Part shown: piece after piece, positions 6,898-14,240 of the stretch | Layout of the letters: every line of letters begins with the position of its first letter | How positions within the stretch are numbered: position 1 is the first letter of the stretch | DNA from: Amycolatopsis sp. CA-126428 | Lineage (GTDB): Bacteria; Actinomycetota; Actinomycetes; Mycobacteriales; Pseudonocardiaceae | Length of the DNA: 64,000 bases | Direction of reading: 5' to 3' | NCBI RefSeq assembly: GCF_002904335.1 | Contig: NZ_PPHF01000155.1 | Location: 124,001 to 188,000 of the forward strand | Position numbers and translations under genes: made by a program | The notes under the pieces: generated by a model | The model's database searches: none | What the model saw: the letters and a program-made list of their open reading frames with translations, nothing else | What the model was told of the DNA's origin: nothing

Positions 6898-8132
6898 AGC
6901 AGCTGCTGGGGGTACCGGCGTTCGCGCGGCTGTGGGTGGCCGCGTTCTTCGGGGAGACGGCCGAGTGGATGCTGCAGGTGGCGTTGCCGATCTACGTCTT
7001 CCAGCGCACCGGCTCCGCCGCGACGACGGCGCTGAGCATCGTGCTCGGCCTGCTGCCCACGGTGCTGCTGAGCCCGGTGGCCGGCGTCGTCGCCGACCGG
7101 TGGAACCGCCGCGCGGTGCTGTTCGGCGTCTGCTGCGGGCTCGCCGTCGTGGCGCTTCCGCTCCTGGCCGAGCCCGGCGTCACCGTGGTGTACGCGGTGA
7201 TGGCCGCCCAGGCGGCGTGCGCGTCGGTGTTCGAACCCGCGCGCAACGCGCTGGTGCCGGAGCTCGTCGGGGTCGCAGAGGTGACCGCGGCGAACGGGCT
7301 GATGAGCGTGAACGGCAGCGTCGCCCGGCTGGCCGGCGGCTGGGCCGGCGGTGCCCTGCTGGGCTTCGGCGGGCTCACCGACGTCATCACCGGCTACTTG
7401 GCCGTCCTCGTGATCGCCGCGGCGCTGCTGGCCAAGCCGTTCCGCCGGGTCGCCGCGCCCGCGCCGGCGGCCCCGCGGGAACCGGTGGTGCGGGCCTGGC
7501 TGGACGGCCTGCGCGAACTGACGCACAACCGGCGGCTCGCGCGCCCCGGCCTCGCGCTCGTGCTCACCTCCTTGGCCCAGGGCATGTTCCTGGTGCTGTT
7601 CGTGGTCTACGTGCTGGACGTCCTGGGCGGCAGCGAAGCCGACGCGGGCCTGCTGCGCGGGGTCCAGGCGATCGGCGGGCTGGCCGCCGGGTTCGCCGTC
7701 GCCACCGTGGCCCGGCGGGTCGCGCCGGTCGCCCTGCTCGGCTGGGGTGCGTTCGGGCTGGGCCTGCTGTCCGCGGTGATCTGGAACCTGGCCCCGGTGA
7801 CGACGGCGCTGGGGGTATACGCCGGGCTGTTCGCCCTGGCGGGTGCCCCGGGCGTGGCCGTCGGCGCCGGGACGCTCTCGGAGATCCAGCGCGCGGTCGC
7901 CCCCGAGCGGGCCGGGCGCGTGCTGAGCACGACGTTCGCCGCGATGGCGACTTTCACGACGGTCGGTGCGCTGCTCGCCGGGGCGCTGGTGGCGACGACC
8001 GGGGCGGCGGTGCTGCTGGACGTCCAGGCCGGCGTCTACGTCGTCGCCGGGCTGCTGATGCTGCTCCCGCGCCGGGGGTGGACCCGGCAGTTCGTGTGGA
8101 GGAACCGGGCCGCTCCCTCGGTGAAGTCGTAG
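6894..8132 (+). CDS. MFS family exporter
   Basis: 412 aa with about 12 hydrophobic segments. It starts MKQLLGVPAFARLWVAAFFG and carries the MFS motif A region after TM2 (GVVADRWNRRAVLF). The nearest types are the DHA3-like macrolide and multidrug exporters (MefA-like), which share the start pattern and the FEPARNALVPELV segment. It is coupled to the regulator upstream by an ATGA overlap. The last 15 or so residues (GWTRQFVWRNRAAPSVKS) lie beyond the final membrane helix and are encoded in a 97-bp overlap with the convergent hydrolase gene, which is unusual for this density of stop codons. Confidence 0.9.
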   Translation: MKQLLGVPAFARLWVAAFFGETAEWMLQVALPIYVFQRTGSAATTALSIVLGLLPTVLLSPVAGVVADRWNRRAVLFGVCCGLAVVALPLLAEPGVTVVYAVMAAQAACASVFEPARNALVPELVGVAEVTAANGLMSVNGSVARLAGGWAGGALLGFGGLTDVITGYLAVLVIAAALLAKPFRRVAAPAPAAPREPVVRAWLDGLRELTHNRRLARPGLALVLTSLAQGMFLVLFVVYVLDVLGGSEADAGLLRGVQAIGGLAAGFAVATVARRVAPVALLGWGAFGLGLLSAVIWNLAPVTTALGVYAGLFALAGAPGVAVGAGTLSEIQRAVAPERAGRVLSTTFAAMATFTTVGALLAGALVATTGAAVLLDVQAGVYVVAGLLMLLPRRGWTRQFVWRNRAAPSVKS

Positions 8133-9424
8133 ATCGCCACGGTCTGGGTGTCCTCCAGGGGATCGGCCGAGGGCATGAGGAAGTGCGTCCGGCTCACCGG
8201 AAGCAGCTCGTACGTCAGGCGGGCGGGCTTGCCCAGGAACTCCGCCTGCATCGGGTCGAGGTCCAGCGTCACGTGCAGGGCGCCGCCCTCGGCGGACACC
8301 TCGTACCGGGCGCCGGGCCGCTCGTACACGCCCTCGTACCTCGGCAGATCGAGCCGCAGGGCCGGGTCCGGCTCCGGCAGTTCCGGCGGGACGACCGTGC
8401 CGAGGTCGCCCAGGATCTCGGTGAACACCCTGCGCGCGAAGCTTTCGCGCGGGCCACCGTTGGTCAGCACGGCGACGGCGGTGGCCGAGTCCGGCAGGAT
8501 CCGCAGCCGGGCGTTCTGGCCGATCGTGCTGCCGTCGGTGGCGTAGACGGTTTCGCCGTGCCAGTCGCAGACGATGAGGCCGAGGGCCCACTCCGGCCCG
8601 AACAGGTACGGATCCGGGACCGGCACCCGCGACCGCAGCATCTCCCGGACGCTCGCGGCCGACACGATCCGCGTGCCGTCCGGCGCGGTGCCCGCGTTCA
8701 GCAGGACGTGGGCCATCGTCAGCACGTCGCGGACCGTCGAGGTGATGCCGCCGCCGGGCCCGAACTCCCGGGGCAAGTAGGCCATCGGCGTGACGATGGG
8801 CCCCTCGGCCCGGGAACGGAGCAGGTGCCCGGTCGCCGCCCGCGTCTCGTCCACCTGCTCGCGGCGGCTGTTCGTGCCGGTCAGGCCCAAGGGCGTGAAG
8901 AGCCGGTCCCGCAGGACGTCGTCCCAGCGCTTGCCGTCGAGGACCTCCATGATCCGGGCGAGGACCGCGTAACCGAGCGCCGCGCTGTAGCCGTGGGTGT
9001 GGCCGAGCGGGAAGACCTGCGGTGCGTCGGCGATGTTCGCGACCATGCGCTCGTGGATGTCGTCGTCTTCGCCGGGGTTGCCGAAGGCTTCTTCGATGCC
9101 GTTGGTGTGGTTGAGCAGGTGCCGCGCGGTGACCTTCGCGGTCGTTTCCGGATCGGCCACCGCGAACCCGGGCAGGGAGGTCCGCACGGGCTCGTCCAGA
9201 TCGGCCTTGCCCTCGTCGACCAGCTGCAGGAAGGCCAGGGCGGTCCACGTCTTCGTCATCGAACCGCACTGGTAGACCGTGTCCGGCGTCGCCGGTTCGC
9301 CGGTTTCGACGTCCTTGACGCCGACGGCGAACTCGGTGATGCGGCCGTCGCGGAGCACGCCGACCGCGGCGCTCGGGATGCCGTACTCGGCCAGCAGCGC
9401 CGACACCCGGTCCCGGATCGTCAT
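8036..9424 (-). CDS. Serine hydrolase, beta-lactamase class C / DD-peptidase family
   Basis: 462 aa from ATG 9424. The catalytic SxxK is in CGSMTKTWTALAF, with the Tyr of the YxN-like motif in GYSAALGYAVL. The downstream beta-rich domain (YEGVYERPGARYEV) is typical of the DUF3471-type tail of these hydrolases. No signal peptide is visible, so it may act in the cytosol as an esterase or amidase. A longer frame to 9721 is a shadow of the small gene before it; the ATGA overlap at 9421-9424 fixes the start. The C-terminal 97 bp overlap the MFS gene tail-to-tail, and the last residues (HPRRGSSISSPATT) look non-conserved. Confidence 0.85.
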   Translation of the reverse strand: MTIRDRVSALLAEYGIPSAAVGVLRDGRITEFAVGVKDVETGEPATPDTVYQCGSMTKTWTALAFLQLVDEGKADLDEPVRTSLPGFAVADPETTAKVTARHLLNHTNGIEEAFGNPGEDDDIHERMVANIADAPQVFPLGHTHGYSAALGYAVLARIMEVLDGKRWDDVLRDRLFTPLGLTGTNSRREQVDETRAATGHLLRSRAEGPIVTPMAYLPREFGPGGGITSTVRDVLTMAHVLLNAGTAPDGTRIVSAASVREMLRSRVPVPDPYLFGPEWALGLIVCDWHGETVYATDGSTIGQNARLRILPDSATAVAVLTNGGPRESFARRVFTEILGDLGTVVPPELPEPDPALRLDLPRYEGVYERPGARYEVSAEGGALHVTLDLDPMQAEFLGKPARLTYELLPVSRTHFLMPSADPLEDTQTVAIYDFTEGAARFLHTNCRVHPRRGSSISSPATT

Positions 9425-9693
9425 CGGCGGAGCCCCACCGCGTTCGCCGCGTCCGCTTCGAAGTACTCCGTCGTGGCGTGGGCACCGGCGTGGGTCTCGA
9501 AGAACTCGCGGACGGCGTCGGCGGAGTCGTGGGCGATGACGTTCACCGCGCGGGTGCCGTCCGTGCTCGCGACCGCCAGCTGCCACACCGCGCCCGGCGG
9601 AAGCCGGCCGTGGGCCTTCTTCAAGCCGTTCCAGAACTTGCTTTCGTCCGAGACGGCCGAGATGGCCAGCACGTGCGTCTTGTCTTTCGTCAT
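9421..9693 (-). CDS. Small protein, 90 aa, coupled to a serine hydrolase
   Basis: I do not know a named family. It begins MTKDKTHVLAISAVSDESKF and has an alternating strand/helix pattern with VWQLAVASTDGTRAVNVIAH and SADAVREFFETHAGAHATTE, consistent with a small ferredoxin-like alpha/beta domain of the dimeric barrel or darcynin type. It overlaps the hydrolase start by ATGA, so the two are translated together. It is divergent from the HTH_38 regulator gene, whose binding site probably lies in the 137-bp gap. Confidence 0.75.
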   Translation of the reverse strand: MTKDKTHVLAISAVSDESKFWNGLKKAHGRLPPGAVWQLAVASTDGTRAVNVIAHDSADAVREFFETHAGAHATTEYFEADAANAVGLRR

Positions 9694-9779
9694 GCGGAAA
9701 AGCTACGTTGCGTTTCATCACGATTCAAAGGAAATGCCGGTTCGACCAGCGAATAATTGCAACCGGACTGTGGATGAAC

Positions 9780-9793
9780 GCAACCTTCGTTGC
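9780..9793. promoter_or_regulatory. GCAAC-N4-GTTGC dyad between divergent genes
   Basis: GCAAC (9780-9784) and GTTGC (9789-9793) form a perfect 5-bp dyad with a 4-bp spacer. Related half-sites occur nearby: GTTGCG at 9708-9713 and TTGCAACC at 9758-9765. The cluster lies between the hydrolase operon and the HTH_38 regulator and could be its own operator. AGGAGG at 9820-9825 region serves as a good ribosome binding site for the regulator. Confidence 0.5.
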
Positions 9794-9830
9794 ACTGTAC
9801 TGTCCGTGAACGCACCGCGAGGAGGAGTTC

Positions 9831-10811
9831 ATGCCCGGAGGCAGGCTGACGCTCGACGACCGCCGCCGCATCGCGGGCTGGCTCGCCGACGGGCTCGGGT
9901 ACGCCGAAATCGGACGGCGGCTCGGCCGCCCGACCTCCACCGTCAGCCGGGAGGTGGCCCGCAACAGCACGTCGGGCGGGTACCGGCCCGCCCGCGCGCA
10001 GGAAGCCGCCGGCCATCGCGCCCGGCGACGCCGGCGCCGGCCGGGCGGCGAGCCGGCCGAGGGCGTGCGCGGCTTCGTGGACGAGTTCGCGGCCCTGCTG
10101 GCCGCCACCGGCCTGCCGCGGATGACCGCCCGGGTGTTCACCTGCCTGCTCACCGCCGAGGCCGGCGGCCTGACCTCGGCCGAGCTGGTGCGGCAGTTGC
10201 AGGTCAGCCCGGCGTCGGTGTCCAAATCCATCGGTGCCCTCGAAGCGATGGAGCTGGTCGCGCGCCGGCCGGACCCCGGCGGCCGGCGCGAGCGCTACCG
10301 CGTCGACGACGACGTCTGGCTCCGGGCGTGGCAGGCCGACACCGGCGCCCACGGCCGGCTGGCCGCCGCCGCGCACCAGGGCAGCGAGCTCTTCGGCCCG
10401 GACACGACCGCCGGCGCCCGGCTCGCCCGGATGGGGCGGTTCTTCGGGCAGCTCAGCGAGCAGATGGGCGGCAGCACCGTCGGGGAGGCCGCCGGCTACG
10501 ACGCCTTGACCGTGGTCGCCGCACTGGTGCACGCCCGCCGCCCGCTGACCGTGGCCGAGCTCGCCACCGCGTTGGGCTGGCCCGAGGACCGCGCGGCGGT
10601 CGGCCTGGACGCGATCCGGCGGCGCCCGGCCCTCGCCGATCCCCTCGCCCTGCACGACGCCGGCTCCGGGACGGTCACCGTCACGGCGAGGCCGGATCGC
10701 CTGAGCCCGGCCCAGCGCGAAGGGATCCGCCGGTTCCGCGCGGATTTCCCGGCCGCGGTGGCTACGGTGGAGGGGTGCCGCACCTCTTCGCCACCAGCGA
10801 CCTCCACGTGA
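9831..10811 (+). CDS. Fusion regulator: IS30-type HTH_38 plus GbsR/MarR-like winged helix
   Basis: 326 aa. Residues 1-50 (LTLDDRRRIAGWLADGLGYA, EIGRRLGRPTSTVSREVARN) are the helix-turn-helix found at the N-terminus of IS30 transposases. No transposase catalytic domain follows. After a basic linker (about 55-72) comes a second DNA-binding domain (TSAELVRQLQVSPASVSKSI, with a wing at GGRRERYRVDDDVW) as in GbsR/MarR-like repressors. A C-terminal helical region may hold a further degenerate HTH (PLTVAELATALGWPEDRAAV). ATG start with strong AGGAGG. The 3' end overlaps the next gene by 37 bp. Targets unknown; the divergent small protein and hydrolase operon is the obvious candidate. Confidence 0.85.
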   Translation: MPGGRLTLDDRRRIAGWLADGLGYAEIGRRLGRPTSTVSREVARNSTSGGYRPARAQEAAGHRARRRRRRPGGEPAEGVRGFVDEFAALLAATGLPRMTARVFTCLLTAEAGGLTSAELVRQLQVSPASVSKSIGALEAMELVARRPDPGGRRERYRVDDDVWLRAWQADTGAHGRLAAAAHQGSELFGPDTTAGARLARMGRFFGQLSEQMGGSTVGEAAGYDALTVVAALVHARRPLTVAELATALGWPEDRAAVGLDAIRRRPALADPLALHDAGSGTVTVTARPDRLSPAQREGIRRFRADFPAAVATVEGCRTSSPPATST

Positions 10812-11608
10812 CCCACGAGGGCAATGGCCCGATCCTCGACTCGGTCGTGCCGGAAACCCCCGAAGACTGGCTGCTCGTCGCCGGCGACGTCGCCGAGCTG
10901 GCCGAAGCCACCATCGGGACGCTGAAGACCCTGCGCAGCCGGTTCGCGAAGGTCGTGTGGGTGCCGGGCAACCACGAGCTGTGGACGACGAAGAACGACG
11001 AGTGCCAGCTGCGGGGCCAGGCCCGGTACGAGCACCTGGTCGAACGGTGCCGCGAGATCGGCGTGCTGACGCCGGAGGACGAGTTCCCGGTCTGGCGGCA
11101 CGGCCCGCGGCCGCTGACGATCGCGCCGCTGTTCCTGCTCTACGACTACAGCTGGCGGACCCCGGACGCGGAGGGCAAGCCCCTGGACGAGGCCCTGCGC
11201 CAGGCGCGCGAGGCCGGGGTGGTCTGCACGGACGAGTACTTCCTGCACCCGGACCCGTACCCCAGCCGCCAGGCGTGGTGCGAGGACCGGTTGAAGATCA
11301 GCACCGAGCGCCTCGACATGATCCCCGGCGACCACGGCACGATCCTGATGTCGCACTGGCCGCTGCACCGCCACCCGACGGCGCCGCTGTACTGGCCGGA
11401 GTTCGCGATGTGGTGCGGCACGACGCAGACCGAGGACTGGCACGTCCGCTACCGCGCGGAGATCGCGGTCTACGGCCACCTGCACATCCCGCGCACCACC
11501 GAGGCCGACGGCGTCCGGTTCGAAGAGGTCTCGCTGGGCTACCCGCGCGAGTGGCGGAAGCGGGCGCGGGGTGCGGTGCCGATGCGCCGGATCCTCTGGC
11601 CGTCCTGA
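10775..11608 (+). CDS. Metallophosphoesterase
   Basis: 277 aa from GTG 10775. All calcineurin-like metal motifs are present: D9-x-H11 (TSDLHVTHEG), GD (37-38, LVAGDVAEL), GNHE (65-68), a His in MSHWPLHRHP and GHLH near the C-terminus. In actinomycetes related genes are often found next to phosphopantetheinyl transferases, but none is present here. A TACGGT -10 element ends 6 nt before the GTG inside the preceding gene, so it may be leaderless as well as read through. The substrate is unknown; the insert with several Trp and Tyr (LFLLYDYSWRTPDAEG) is typical of this subgroup. Confidence 0.9.
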   Translation: MPHLFATSDLHVTHEGNGPILDSVVPETPEDWLLVAGDVAELAEATIGTLKTLRSRFAKVVWVPGNHELWTTKNDECQLRGQARYEHLVERCREIGVLTPEDEFPVWRHGPRPLTIAPLFLLYDYSWRTPDAEGKPLDEALRQAREAGVVCTDEYFLHPDPYPSRQAWCEDRLKISTERLDMIPGDHGTILMSHWPLHRHPTAPLYWPEFAMWCGTTQTEDWHVRYRAEIAVYGHLHIPRTTEADGVRFEEVSLGYPREWRKRARGAVPMRRILWPS

Positions 11609-11679
11609 TCGGCGGCGTGCCGCCGGGGGTGGCCCGGGGGGCGATCCGGGTGGCCGCGGACAGCCGAACACACCCAGCT

Positions 11680-11708
11680 CGCCCGAGCCGCTGCTGAGGG
11701 CTCGGGCG
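11680..11708 (+). terminator. Hairpin terminator
   Basis: CGCCCGAGCC (11680-11689) pairs perfectly with GGCTCGGGCG (11699-11708) around a 9-nt loop, 70 bp after the metallophosphoesterase stop and before the convergent CGNR gene. Confidence 0.7.
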
Positions 11709-11762
11709 CTCTGGCCATCCCGATCGGGCGAGCTGCGGCCGGTCGGCGTGATCGGCCGGCCG

Positions 11763-12308
11763 TCATGATTCCGCGCGCCGCCGTTCCCGGAGCGCGCGGA
11801 CCCGGCCCCGGCTGGCGCAGGCCGGTGACGGGCACCAGCGCCGCCGGCCGCCCGGGTCGGCGAACACGCCGCGGCAGTCCTGCTCGGGGCAGGCGCGCAG
11901 GTCGTGCCGCAAGGGGCCGGTGAGCCAGTCCGCGGCCTGGTGCGCCAGCCGGGCGAAGGCGGCGTCCGCGGTCGGCGGGGCGCTGCGGTGCAGCCGGTCG
12001 AGTGCGGCCAGGTGCACCGGCTCGGTCTTGAGGAACGCCGTCAGCGGGCTCACCTGGCCGGCTTTCGGCGGAATTCCGTCGACCGCGCCCAAGGCGAGTT
12101 CGCGCAGGACCTCGCGCAGCCGGTGGGCCTCGCGCAGGTCGGCGTGCGTGACCGGCGCGAGCGGGGTCAGCTCGGAGCGGGCCAGCCAGTCGCGCAGCCG
12201 GTCCACGGTCGGCAGGCGCTCGACCGGCTGGGAGCCGAAGTGGCGGCCGCGGGTGGCGAGCAGGTTCAGCCAAGGTGCGCCCATGTCGAGGCGGAAGTCT
12301 TCGGACAC
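11763..12308 (-). CDS. ABATE-domain / CGNR zinc-finger regulator
   Basis: 181 aa. The N-terminal two-thirds (WLNLLATRG, REAHRLREVLRELALGAV) is the ABATE-like ligand-binding domain. The C-terminal part (RACPEQDCRGVFADPGGRRR, WCPSPACASRGRVRALRERR) is the CGNR treble-clef zinc finger, with four Cys as ligands. The CGNR tetrad itself is replaced by CASR. GTG start at 12308, with TACGAT ending 6 nt upstream on this strand, so leaderless. It is divergent from the phosphotriesterase-like gene across a GTAACG dyad and probably regulates it. I am confident of the family and not of the ligand. Confidence 0.88.
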   Translation of the reverse strand: MSEDFRLDMGAPWLNLLATRGRHFGSQPVERLPTVDRLRDWLARSELTPLAPVTHADLREAHRLREVLRELALGAVDGIPPKAGQVSPLTAFLKTEPVHLAALDRLHRSAPPTADAAFARLAHQAADWLTGPLRHDLRACPEQDCRGVFADPGGRRRWCPSPACASRGRVRALRERRRAES

Positions 12309-12314
12309 CTCGCC

Positions 12315-12339
12315 ATCGTAACGGTTGAGGCGTTACACT
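12315..12339. promoter_or_regulatory. Divergent leaderless promoters with a GTAACG-N7-CGTTAC operator
   Basis: GTAACG (12318-12323) and CGTTAC (12331-12336) form a perfect 6-bp inverted repeat. It overlaps both -10 elements: TACACT (12334-12339) 7 nt before the GTG of the plus gene, and TACGAT (complement of 12315-12320) 6 nt before the GTG of the minus gene. A protein bound here would block both promoters at once. Confidence 0.75.
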
Positions 12340-12346
12340 CGCCGTC

Positions 12347-13279
12347 GTGACTGGGGAACTCAAGGTCCGCACGGTGCTGGGCGACATCGATCCGGCCGAA
12401 CTCGGCGTGACCGACGCGCACGACCACCTCTTCTTCGCCTCGAAGCTGCTGCCGGGCCAGGAACTGGACGACCCGACCGCCGCCGCCCACGCGCTCCTCG
12501 AGTTCAAGGTGCGGGGCGGCGCGGCGCTCGTCCAGTGGACGCCGTACGGCCTGACCCGGCGCACCCGCGACCTCGCCTGGATGTCGGAGGAGGTCGGCGT
12601 GCACGTGGTCGCGGCCACCGGCCTGCACCGCGTGGAGCACTACGCCCCGGTGATCCTCGGCCGCGTCATCGACGGGCTGGTCAAGGAGTTCGTCGCCGAC
12701 CTCACCGAGGGGACCCAGCCCGCCGACCTGCCCGACGAGCCGCGGACCGGGCCGCGGGCCGGGCTGGTCAAGGTGGCCGGCGCGTTCCACACGATCGACT
12801 CCCACGCCCGGCTGACGATGACCGCCGCCGCGGTCGCCCACCAGGAGACCGGCGCGCCGATCGCCGTGCACCTCGAACTCGGCACGGCGGGCCTGGAGAC
12901 GATCGAACTGCTCTGCGGCAAGCTCGACGTTCCGCCGGACAAGGTGATCCTCGGGCACCTCAACCGGAACCCGGACCCGCGGCTGCAGCGGGAGATCGCC
13001 GGGACCGGCGTGTTCCTCGGGTTCGACGGCCCGTCGCGGGCCAACCACGCCACCGACTGGCGGCTCTTCGACGGCCTCGAAGCGCTCGTCGAGGCCGGGC
13101 ACGGCGGGCAGGTCCTGCTCGGCGGCGACACGACCACCGCCGCCGCCCGCGACCAGCCGGGCGCGTCCTACCTGCTCACGACCCTGGCCCCGCGGCTGAC
13201 CGAGCGGCTCGGCGGCGACGTCGTCACGGCCATGCTGGTGGCGAACCCCGCGCGGGCGTTCGCCACCGGCTGGCGGTGA
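12347..13279 (+). CDS. Phosphotriesterase-like metal hydrolase
   Basis: 310 aa TIM-barrel enzyme of the phosphotriesterase (PTE/PHP) family. Metal ligands visible are the HxH in VTDAHDHLFF (about 24-26), the bridging Lys expected to be carbamylated in GLVKVAGAFH, His in IAVHLELG and GHLNRNPDPR, and the final Asp in LLGGDTTTAA. These proteins act as lactonases, amidases or phosphoesterases; the natural substrate cannot be fixed from sequence. The gene pairs with a divergent CGNR regulator, which suggests inducible use on a specific compound. Start is a leaderless GTG. Confidence 0.88.
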   Translation: MTGELKVRTVLGDIDPAELGVTDAHDHLFFASKLLPGQELDDPTAAAHALLEFKVRGGAALVQWTPYGLTRRTRDLAWMSEEVGVHVVAATGLHRVEHYAPVILGRVIDGLVKEFVADLTEGTQPADLPDEPRTGPRAGLVKVAGAFHTIDSHARLTMTAAAVAHQETGAPIAVHLELGTAGLETIELLCGKLDVPPDKVILGHLNRNPDPRLQREIAGTGVFLGFDGPSRANHATDWRLFDGLEALVEAGHGGQVLLGGDTTTAAARDQPGASYLLTTLAPRLTERLGGDVVTAMLVANPARAFATGWR

Positions 13280-13296
13280 CGTTCAAGCGTGGTGAC

Positions 13297-14202
13297 TCAG
13301 CGCAGGCCGAAGCCTTCCTGCCCGCCGCCACGGCCGCGGCGGCGCAGGTAGCGCTCGAACTCGGCGGCGATCTTGTCGCCGCTGACGTCCTGCTCGGCGA
13401 CCTCGCTCTGCGCGTCGCCCCGCTCCTCGAGGCTGCGGACGTACTCGCTGATCTCTTCGTCCTCGTCGGCCATCTCGCTGACCGTGCGCTGCCACTCCTC
13501 GGACTGCTCCGGCAGGGCGCCCAGCGGGATCTCGACGTCGAGGATGTCCTCCAGCTTGTGCAGCAGCGCCAGCGTCGCCTTCGGGGACGGCGGGTGCGAC
13601 ACGTAGTGCGGCACCGCGGCCCAGATCGAGACGGCCGGGATGCCCGCCTGCACGCAGTAGTCCTGCAGGATGCCGACGATGCCGCTCGGGCCCTGGTAGT
13701 TGTTCAGGTCGAGGCCGTACAGGGACGCGGTGTCCTTGTCGTAGGCCGTCCCGGTCACCGGGACCGGCCGGGTGTGCGCGGTGTCGGCCAGCAGCGCCCC
13801 CAGCGTCACCACCGTCGCGACGTCCAGCTGCTTGATGTGGTCGAGCAGCTCGGCGCAGAAGGCGCGCCAGCGCATGTTCGGCTCGGGACCCTGCACGAGG
13901 ACGACGTCGCGGTCGAACCCGTCGGGGCGGCACACCGAAAGCGTTGTCGTCGGCCAGTCCACCCGTCGAGTGACGCCGTCCACCATCCGGACGGTCGGGC
14001 GGCTGACCTGGAAGTCGTAGTAGTCGTCGGGCTCCAGCTCGGCCAGCGGCGTGGCGTCCCAGTTCAGCTGCAGGTGCTCGACCGCCCGGCTGGCCGCGTC
14101 ACCTGCGTCGTTCCAGCCTTCGAAGGCGACCACCATCAAAGGCCGGGTGGGTTCGGTGCGGTCGCCGGGCGGCCGCGGGGTCTCGTCGACGGGCTCACTC
14201 AC
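13297..14202 (-). CDS. PAC2 family protein
   Basis: 301 aa. It has the PAC2 (PF09754) hallmarks: PLMVVAFEGWNDAGDAASRA near residue 22-41, VVLVQGPEPNMRWR, VVTLGALLADTAHTRPVPVT and QAGIPAVSIWAAVPHYVSHP. PAC2 proteins relate to proteasome assembly chaperones of eukaryotes and archaea. In actinobacteria the gene is conserved beside metH and is not shown to act on the proteasome, so any link with the prcBA locus 25 kb away is speculative. The C-terminal 60 residues are acidic and helical, ending in a Gly/Arg-rich tail. GTG start with TAGGCT ending 6 nt upstream on this strand. Confidence 0.9.
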   Translation of the reverse strand: MSEPVDETPRPPGDRTEPTRPLMVVAFEGWNDAGDAASRAVEHLQLNWDATPLAELEPDDYYDFQVSRPTVRMVDGVTRRVDWPTTTLSVCRPDGFDRDVVLVQGPEPNMRWRAFCAELLDHIKQLDVATVVTLGALLADTAHTRPVPVTGTAYDKDTASLYGLDLNNYQGPSGIVGILQDYCVQAGIPAVSIWAAVPHYVSHPPSPKATLALLHKLEDILDVEIPLGALPEQSEEWQRTVSEMADEDEEISEYVRSLEERGDAQSEVAEQDVSGDKIAAEFERYLRRRGRGGGQEGFGLR

Positions 14203-14208
14203 CGGACC

Positions 14209-14233
14209 AGCCTACGACCACCGGCCTTACCCT
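14209..14233. promoter_or_regulatory. Divergent -10 elements of the PAC2 gene and metH
   Basis: TAGGCT (complement of 14209-14214) lies 6 nt before the PAC2 GTG, and TACCCT (14228-14233) 7 nt before the metH ATG. The whole intergenic gap is 38 bp, which leaves no room for a cobalamin riboswitch. Confidence 0.6.
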
Positions 14234-14240
14234 GTTCAGC

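Noticed and set aside
9831..9990. IS30 transposase remnant
   Set aside because: The IS30-type HTH is in frame with a complete regulator, with good ribosome binding site and codon bias; no inverted terminal repeats or DDE domain are seen.
6932..11608. A single open frame of about 1,550 codons on the plus strand
   Set aside because: It strings together an out-of-frame reading of the MFS gene, the antisense of the serine hydrolase, and the real metallophosphoesterase. Only the last 278 codons are a gene.
14203..14240. Cobalamin riboswitch before metH
   Set aside because: The gap is 38 bp and already holds two promoters; there is no room for the aptamer.
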